DNA of 8,290 bases from Chloroflexota bacterium. GTDB taxonomy: Bacteria; Chloroflexota; Dehalococcoidia; SZUA-161; SpSt-899. The DNA lies in NCBI GenBank assembly GCA_018725455.1, contig QLUN01000030.1:1-8290 (forward strand). The letters run 5' to 3'. Shown here in pieces: positions 5,053 to 8,290 of this stretch. The translations under genes and the position numbers were made by a program. Below the pieces are notes generated by a model. It saw only the letters and a list, made by a program, of their open reading frames with translations, was not told where the DNA came from and did not search any database. Position 1 is the first letter of the stretch. Every line of letters begins with the position of its first letter.

Positions 5053-5454
5053 ATGTATAATAAACTGATAGCCATCGGAAACGTTGGAAAAGATCCGGAG
5101 ATGCGTTTTACCCCCAGTGGTAAGCCGGTAACGTCTTTCAGTCTGGCTACTAACCGCTTCTCCACCACTGCCGACGGGGAGCGAAGGCAGGAAACAGAGT
5201 GGTTCAATATCGTCGTCTGGGGTAGGCAAGCCGAGAACTGCAACCAGTTCTTGACCAAGGGACGGCAGGTTTACGTCGAGGGGGAGGTGAGAACCCGCAC
5301 CTGGGATGGGCCGGATGGACAAAAGCGGTCCCGGGTCGAGGTTCACGCGAATCGGGTGGTCTTTCTCGGTCGACCTGCACTAACTGCACTTCCCGAAGAA
5401 GGAGTTTTTGAGGGGGCTGAGGAAACGATAGAACCGGAAGAGCTCCCCTTTTAA
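5053..5454 (+). CDS. ssb: Single-stranded DNA-binding protein
   Basis: SSB coats single-stranded DNA during replication, recombination and repair and recruits partner proteins through its acidic tail. The 133 residues hold one OB-fold domain (1 to about 108). It begins MYNKLIAIGNVGKDPEMRFT, with VTSFSLATNRF, the signature ETEWFNIVVWGRQAE, and a GRQVYVEGEVRTRTW strand block. A short acidic tail ends EPEELPF, matching the conserved protein-binding tip (DDDIPF in E. coli). The Gly/Gln-rich linker of proteobacterial SSBs is nearly absent, so the protein is compact. A good SD, AAGGAG, precedes the ATG. It sits between rpsF and rpsR, the common bacterial order. Confidence 0.97.
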   Translation: MYNKLIAIGNVGKDPEMRFTPSGKPVTSFSLATNRFSTTADGERRQETEWFNIVVWGRQAENCNQFLTKGRQVYVEGEVRTRTWDGPDGQKRSRVEVHANRVVFLGRPALTALPEEGVFEGAEETIEPEELPF

Positions 5455-5478
5455 CCACGGTTGATAGCCACAGAAGTC

Positions 5479-5508
5479 CACAGAGAAAATGGAAAGAATC
5501 TCTCTGTG
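5479..5508. repeat. Perfect 8-bp-stem hairpin downstream of ssb
   Basis: CACAGAGA (5479-5486) and TCTCTGTG (5501-5508) can form a hairpin with a 14-base loop. No T-run follows, so it is at most a weak terminator. The CCACAGAG...CTCTGTG text resembles small repeats found between genes in other environmental genomes. Confidence 0.45.
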
Positions 5509-5541
5509 CTTTCGGCGTGCGCTATGGCTGAATAGCAACGG

Positions 5542-5566
5542 ACACTGGGGCTGTCGCCTCCAGTGT
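5542..5566. other. Stable stem-loop in the ssb-rpsR gap
   Basis: ACACTGGGGC (5542-5551) pairs with GCCTCCAGTGT (5556-5566) across a TGTC tetraloop, with one bulged T at 5559. That makes a GC-rich 10-bp stem. It is followed by TATT, not a T-run. It might attenuate transcription into rpsR, protect the rpsF-ssb mRNA 3' end, or bind a protein. No known ribosomal-protein binding motif is recognised. Confidence 0.45.
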
Positions 5567-5701
5567 TATTCACGAAAGCAACTACGGCGGTGTGTTCACG
5601 ATGTGCCGCTGTGCCCGTGAGAACAGGCATTTTATACGAAAACACCCTTGGCAGAATTATAGTTGCTTAGGAGTTACTAATTTCTTAAGAATGGAGCGAA
5701 A

Positions 5702-6004
5702 ATGAGAGGAAAGCGAACAAGCGGGACAAAACCTCGGGATAGGAAAAAATTCGTTCCCAAGCAGAGGGCCTGTCCATTCTGTGTTGACAGGTCGCGGAAG
5801 ATAGATTACAAAGAGGCTCATACGTTGCGTCGCTTCATCTCCGATCGCGGCAAGATGGAGCCACGGCATAGCACCGGCGTCTGTGCTAAACATCAACGAT
5901 TGCTCAGCACCGCTCTAAAGAGAGCCCGCTATCTTGCTCTCCTGCCTTATACTGCCGAGCATATTCGCTGGAGTGGTGTCGGGATCAGGGCTCGATCAGC
6001 CTGA
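5702..6004 (+). CDS. rpsR: 30S ribosomal protein S18, zinc-ligand-bearing form
   Basis: S18 pairs with S6 on the platform of the 30S subunit. The 100 residues include the core CPFCVDRSRKIDYKEAHTLR (24-43), then RRFISDRGKMEPRHSTG and CAKHQRLLSTALKRARYLALLPY, all diagnostic of S18. CPFC (24-27) together with CAKH (61-64) could form a Zn site, so this is the metal-binding ('C+') version and not the Cys-free one. The basic N-terminus (RGKRTSGTKPRDRKK) is usual. About 17 residues after the conserved LLPY (TAEHIRWSGVG and on) form a tail not needed in shorter homologues. GGAG sits five bases before the ATG. It is separated from ssb by 247 bp with hairpins and no strong promoter (only a TATAGT at 5658-5663), so it may be read through from rpsF. 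Confidence 0.96.
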   Translation: MRGKRTSGTKPRDRKKFVPKQRACPFCVDRSRKIDYKEAHTLRRFISDRGKMEPRHSTGVCAKHQRLLSTALKRARYLALLPYTAEHIRWSGVGIRARSA

Positions 6005-6036
6005 TTCCCACCACCACCGAGTGATCTTCTAAAATT

Positions 6037-6072
6037 CCTCTCCCTTGAAGGGAGAGGTTAGGTGAGGGTGGC
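6037..6072. repeat. CCTCTCCCTTGAAGGGAGAGG hairpin repeat downstream of rpsR
   Basis: CCTCTCCCT (6037-6045) and AGGGAGAGG (6049-6057) form a perfect 9-bp stem with a three-base loop, followed by TTAGGTGAGGGTGG. This hairpin plus GGTGAGGGTG tail closely resembles a small intergenic repeat I know from many unrelated environmental and proteobacterial genomes. It could also act as a terminator for rpsR, but no T-run follows. Confidence 0.5.
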
Positions 6073-6103
6073 CCAGGAAATGGCTCAAGGTGAAAGATAA
6101 GAT

Positions 6104-6123
6104 CGAGTAAAACTCAATACTCG
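6104..6123. other. Small inverted repeat just upstream of folE
   Basis: CGAGTA (6104-6109) and TACTCG (6118-6123) form a perfect 6-bp inverted repeat with an 8-base loop, ending eight bases before the folE SD. It could be a leader hairpin or operator. It matches no regulator site I know. Confidence 0.25.
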
Positions 6124-6142
6124 GGGATATGGAGGTTTCGGT

Positions 6143-6697
6143 GTGATAAACCAGGCCAAGATCAAAGATGCGATAATTTCAATAATTGAAGCCATCGGTG
6201 AAGACCCAACGCGGCAGGGATTGGTTGACACCCCAAGACGCGTTGGTGAGATGTACGCCGATATCTTCAGTGGGCTTTACCAGGACCCCGAAGAACACCT
6301 TCGAGTAGGCTTCGACGAGGGACACCAAGAGATGGTCATCGCCAAAGCCCTCCCCTTCTACTCCATGTGTGAACATCACCTTCTGCCCTTCTATGGCCTG
6401 GCGCACGTAGGCTACATACCTAACGGCCGGGTTGTCGGTGCCAGCAAGTTAGCCCGTACGGTTGAGGTAATCGCCCGCCGGCCCCAATTGCAGGAGCGGC
6501 TGACCACTCAGATCGCCGATACTATCGTCAGGGTTCTGGAGCCAAGGGGGGTGGCGGTAATCCTGCAGGCGGAGCACCTCTGCATGACTATGCGAGGGGT
6601 CAAGAAGCCCGGCAGCAGCATCGTCACCTCCGCCATGCGCGGACTCTTCCGACGGAGCGCCGCTACCCGCGCCGAGTTCCTTGCCCTGATCGGTTAG
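6143..6697 (+). CDS. folE: GTP cyclohydrolase I (type IA)
   Basis: FolE converts GTP to 7,8-dihydroneopterin triphosphate, the first step to tetrahydrofolate and, in some bacteria, to queuosine. The 184 residues are the usual bacterial length. They contain EDPTRQGLVDTPRRVGEMY (20-38), LPFYSMCEHHLLPFYG (70-85), VVGASKLARTVEVIARRPQL (97-116), QERLTTQIADTI (117-128) and AEHLCMTMRGVKKPGS (143-158). The Zn ligands C76, H79 and C147 and the catalytic H78 (E. coli H112) are all present. This is therefore the zinc-dependent type IA enzyme and not FolE2. GTG at 6143 is the start: GGAGG lies seven bases upstream and the next frame is closed. No other folate gene is adjacent. A hairpin follows the stop. 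Confidence 0.97.
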   Translation: MINQAKIKDAIISIIEAIGEDPTRQGLVDTPRRVGEMYADIFSGLYQDPEEHLRVGFDEGHQEMVIAKALPFYSMCEHHLLPFYGLAHVGYIPNGRVVGASKLARTVEVIARRPQLQERLTTQIADTIVRVLEPRGVAVILQAEHLCMTMRGVKKPGSSIVTSAMRGLFRRSAATRAEFLALIG

Positions 6698-6704
6698 GAA
6701 ACTT

Positions 6705-6739
6705 CTCCCACATCACCACCCCTGTGGGAGCCCTTTCTT
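6705..6739 (+). terminator. Possible intrinsic terminator after folE
   Basis: CTCCCACA (6705-6712) pairs with TGTGGGAG (6723-6730) around a 10-base loop, followed by CCCTTTCTT. The stem is perfect, but the U-tract is short and interrupted, so termination may be only partial. It begins eight bases after the folE stop codon. Confidence 0.5.
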
Positions 6740-6832
6740 AGGGGCGATCGCACCCGATATACGGTCCATTTTCGAAGCAATGGAGCTGAGAGTGCCCCAT
6801 CCTGGTCTCCAGGGCGCGGATCAAGAAAAAAG

Positions 6833-7483
6833 ATGAAATTTTTGCGGCCAGATGCTCGACAATCATTGGGAATGGTAGTAAATCTCCCCCAAGCAAGGTC
6901 CGATAGTGATGTCTCGGTGGAGGCCGCATTACTGAAGCGGAGGTCGGTCAGAGATTATACCGCTGAACCGCTAACCCTTCAGGAGGTATCGCAGCTCCTC
7001 TGGGCAGCTCAGGGAATCACCGACCCGAGAGGTTTCCGGCCCGCCCCATCGGCCGGAGCCACCCATCCTCTGGAGATCTTATTGGTGGTGGGGGATGTGA
7101 CCAATCTGGCCCAAGGGGTTTATCGATATTTGCCCCACCAACATAAGCTGGTGAAGGTTCTTGAGGGAGACGTGAGGGCAGAGCTTGCCCGCGCTGCCCT
7201 AGGACAAGCCTGGGTGAGAGAGGGCGCCATAAACATTATAATCACTGCCATTTATGAGCGAACCACCCGAGGGTATGGAGATAGAGGCATCAGGTATGTG
7301 CACATGGAAGTGGGGCATGTCGGGCAAAATGTCCATCTACAGGCGGTTGCCCTGAATCTGGGAACCGTCGTTGTCGGGGCGTTCCGTGATGACCAGGTGA
7401 AGAAAACTCTGAATCTGCCCCCGGACGAGCACCCGCTATACATTATGCCTGTCGGGAGAATCCAAAGAAGAGCGAGTGGATGA
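6833..7483 (+). CDS. SagB/ThcOx-type nitroreductase-family flavoprotein
   Basis: This is a predicted FMN-binding oxidoreductase of the nitroreductase fold, SagB subgroup. Some relatives oxidise azolines in peptide natural products, while many stand-alone members have unknown substrates. The 216 residues contain LLKRRSVRDY (33-42, phosphate-binding arginines), LSQLLWAAQG-like sequence (here VSQLLWAAQG, 52-61), PSAGATHPLEI (72-82), VYRYLPHQHKL (97-107), VHMEVGHVGQNVHLQA (156-171) and VVGAFRDDQV (180-189). The length fits a single-domain enzyme. No SagC/SagD or precursor-peptide gene is nearby, so a role in peptide modification is not supported. The start is uncertain: ATG 6833 has no clear SD, and ATG 6872 would give MVVNLPQARSDSDVSVEAAL, a more typical beginning. 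A 28-codon ORF overlaps its stop by four bases. Confidence 0.85.
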   Translation: MKFLRPDARQSLGMVVNLPQARSDSDVSVEAALLKRRSVRDYTAEPLTLQEVSQLLWAAQGITDPRGFRPAPSAGATHPLEILLVVGDVTNLAQGVYRYLPHQHKLVKVLEGDVRAELARAALGQAWVREGAINIIITAIYERTTRGYGDRGIRYVHMEVGHVGQNVHLQAVALNLGTVVVGAFRDDQVKKTLNLPPDEHPLYIMPVGRIQRRASG

Positions 7484-7566
7484 GACCACTTATTTTCGCC
7501 TTTCTGGCGGTAGGCTTCAGTGAGATAGCTGGTCAGGTTCTGCTGATAGTTGTCAAACTTAAGTGA
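7480..7566 (+). CDS. Candidate 28-aa single-span membrane ORF overlapping the SagB-type gene
   Basis: An ATG overlaps the stop codon of the upstream flavoprotein gene in the ATGA arrangement typical of translational coupling. It is followed by 28 codons. The product begins MRPLIFAFLAVGFSEIAGQV and ends in a basic Lys-Leu-Lys. Nearly the whole length is hydrophobic, with an Arg near the N-terminus, so one membrane segment is likely. It could be a real small protein. It could also be the truncated 5' end of a larger membrane-protein gene: the beginning faintly recalls UPF0016/GDT1-type proteins, but the ExGD motif is not intact. No strong SD is seen, which fits coupling. The function is unknown. 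Confidence 0.35.
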   Translation: MRPLIFAFLAVGFSEIAGQVLLIVVKLK

Positions 7567-7684
7567 GCCGATTGCACGAAATAGTCTTTTGTTTCACTGT
7601 CTGGCTGTGTAATATCCTGTTTGAACTCTTTGACAAAGCATTTCGAATTCGGCGCTCTTACTGGTTTTTGCCAGCCAAATGATA

Positions 7685-7713
7685 TTGACTCGGCCCAGCC
7701 GTATCAGTATACT
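7685..7713 (+). promoter_or_regulatory. Promoter of the DJ-1/PfpI gene
   Basis: TTGACT (7685-7690), a 17-bp spacer and TATACT (7708-7713) differ from consensus by one base in each box. A start near 7720 would give a leader of about 25 bases containing the AGGAGG SD. The gene is therefore probably its own transcription unit. Confidence 0.7.
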
Positions 7714-7744
7714 AAGGGATGAGAAATTCAAAAAGGAGGGTGAA

Positions 7745-8290
7745 ATGAGAGTTCTGGTTCCGTTGGTAGATGGGTTTGAAGAGATCGAGTTTAGCACCAT
7801 CGTCGATATCTTGAGGAGAGCCGAGCTGGACGTCGTTACTGCCGGGCTAAAGCAAGGCGCTATTGACGGGGCACATGGGGTCAAGGTAATACCCGATACC
7901 TTGATAGATAAGATAAGCGCCGATGACTTTGACGTCATCGTCCTTCCCGGCGGCTACCCGGGTTTTCTGAACCTTGAAAAGGACGAAAGGGTGCTCAGGC
8001 TGGTGCGAGAAATGCACCATCAGAACAAGTATGTCGCCGCAATATGTGGCGCTCCATGTGTGCTCTCTAAGGCAGGCATATTCGAAGGGAGAAAAGGCAC
8101 CATCCACCCGGCAGTAAAGGAGATGCTGAAGGGAGCTCGGCATGTAGATGAAAGGGTTGTCGTTGATGGCAAGATCATAACCAGCCAGGGCCCTGGGACA
8201 GCAATGGAGTTCTCAATGAAATTGGTTGAGGTATTGGTGGGCAAGGGAGAAGTAAAGCACATAAATGAAGAGGTGCTGGCAAAGTTGTGA
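7745..8290 (+). CDS. DJ-1/PfpI family protein
   Basis: Members act as glyoxalase/deglycase-like enzymes, chaperones or proteases. The exact activity cannot be read from sequence. The 181 residues include LVPLVDGFEEIEF (4-16; E15 corresponds to the conserved Glu of DJ-1), DFDVIVLPGGYPG (61-73), AAICGAPCVLSKAGI (98-112, nucleophilic elbow with C101), GTIHPAVKEML (118-128, conserved His) and IITSQGPGTAMEFSMKLVEVL (145-165). The Cys-Glu pair of DJ-1 (C106/E18) is intact, so it should be catalytically competent. It is closer to the DJ-1/YajL branch than to hexameric PfpI. AGGAGG five bases before the ATG fixes the start; an in-frame ATG at 7679 lies upstream of the promoter and is rejected. The stop codon is the last three bases of the window, so the gene is complete. 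Confidence 0.95.
   Translation: MRVLVPLVDGFEEIEFSTIVDILRRAELDVVTAGLKQGAIDGAHGVKVIPDTLIDKISADDFDVIVLPGGYPGFLNLEKDERVLRLVREMHHQNKYVAAICGAPCVLSKAGIFEGRKGTIHPAVKEMLKGARHVDERVVVDGKIITSQGPGTAMEFSMKLVEVLVGKGEVKHINEEVLAKL

Noticed and set aside
6743..6750. GCGATCGC palindrome as a cyanobacterial HIP1 site
   Set aside because: It is a single copy in 8.3 kb, whereas HIP1-bearing genomes have it far more often. It is probably chance.
1..8290. CRISPR array, toxin-antitoxin, defence or secondary-metabolite system
   Set aside because: There are no regularly spaced repeats and no Cas, restriction, toxin or biosynthetic genes on either strand. The SagB-type protein alone is not enough.

Overview
The window looks like a piece of a bacterial chromosome. 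It carries single-copy housekeeping genes (rsmI, rpsF, ssb, rpsR, folE), a selenocysteine tRNA, and several broken genes. Good sigma70-type promoters and Shine-Dalgarno (SD) sites are visible. The protein flavours (DUF1385 membrane protein beside rsmI, a small PF06262 zincin, a SagB-type flavoprotein, a short SSB) and the selC gene suggest an anaerobe. A Chloroflexota/Dehalococcoidia-like organism is my best guess, but I cannot confirm it without searches. GTG and TTG starts, and one apparently leaderless gene, fit that guess without proving it.

Positions 1-710 are mobile-element debris. Tandem subterminal repeats ending in TGACA look like the end of an IS21-family element. They are followed by an 18-bp direct repeat, a near-consensus promoter, and the C-terminal half of an IS1182-type DDE transposase. 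Positions 711-1157 hold nothing I recognise. Positions 1158-2102 (minus strand) hold a complete small zincin-like metallopeptidase. Immediately after its stop codon comes the C-terminal 192 residues of ArgC, cut off just after the catalytic-cysteine motif. Positions 2103-2510 are non-coding and rich in low-complexity repeats. selC (2511-2606, minus strand) follows with its own promoter. Next is the first ~39 codons of hisA (plus strand), which end exactly at the stop codon of the oppositely oriented DUF1385 gene. So two amino-acid-biosynthesis gene fragments flank selC, and each is cut flush against the stop codon of an intact neighbour.

From 2972 onward the window is tidy. rsmI and the DUF1385 gene form a translationally overlapping minus-strand pair. 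They diverge from the plus-strand rpsF-ssb pair, which has a strong extended -10 promoter; rpsR follows after a 247-bp hairpin-rich gap. These genes serve the ribosome (16S rRNA methylation, S6, S18) and DNA maintenance (SSB). Downstream, all on the plus strand, are folE (GTP cyclohydrolase I), a SagB-type nitroreductase-fold protein overlapped by a 28-codon membrane ORF, and a DJ-1/PfpI protein with its own promoter that ends on the last base of the window.

I see no CRISPR array, defence system or biosynthetic cluster. The most interesting points are the flush-cut argC and hisA remnants around selC, the selC acceptor/T-arm geometry, the overlapping 28-aa membrane ORF, and the nested mobile-element remnants at the left edge.
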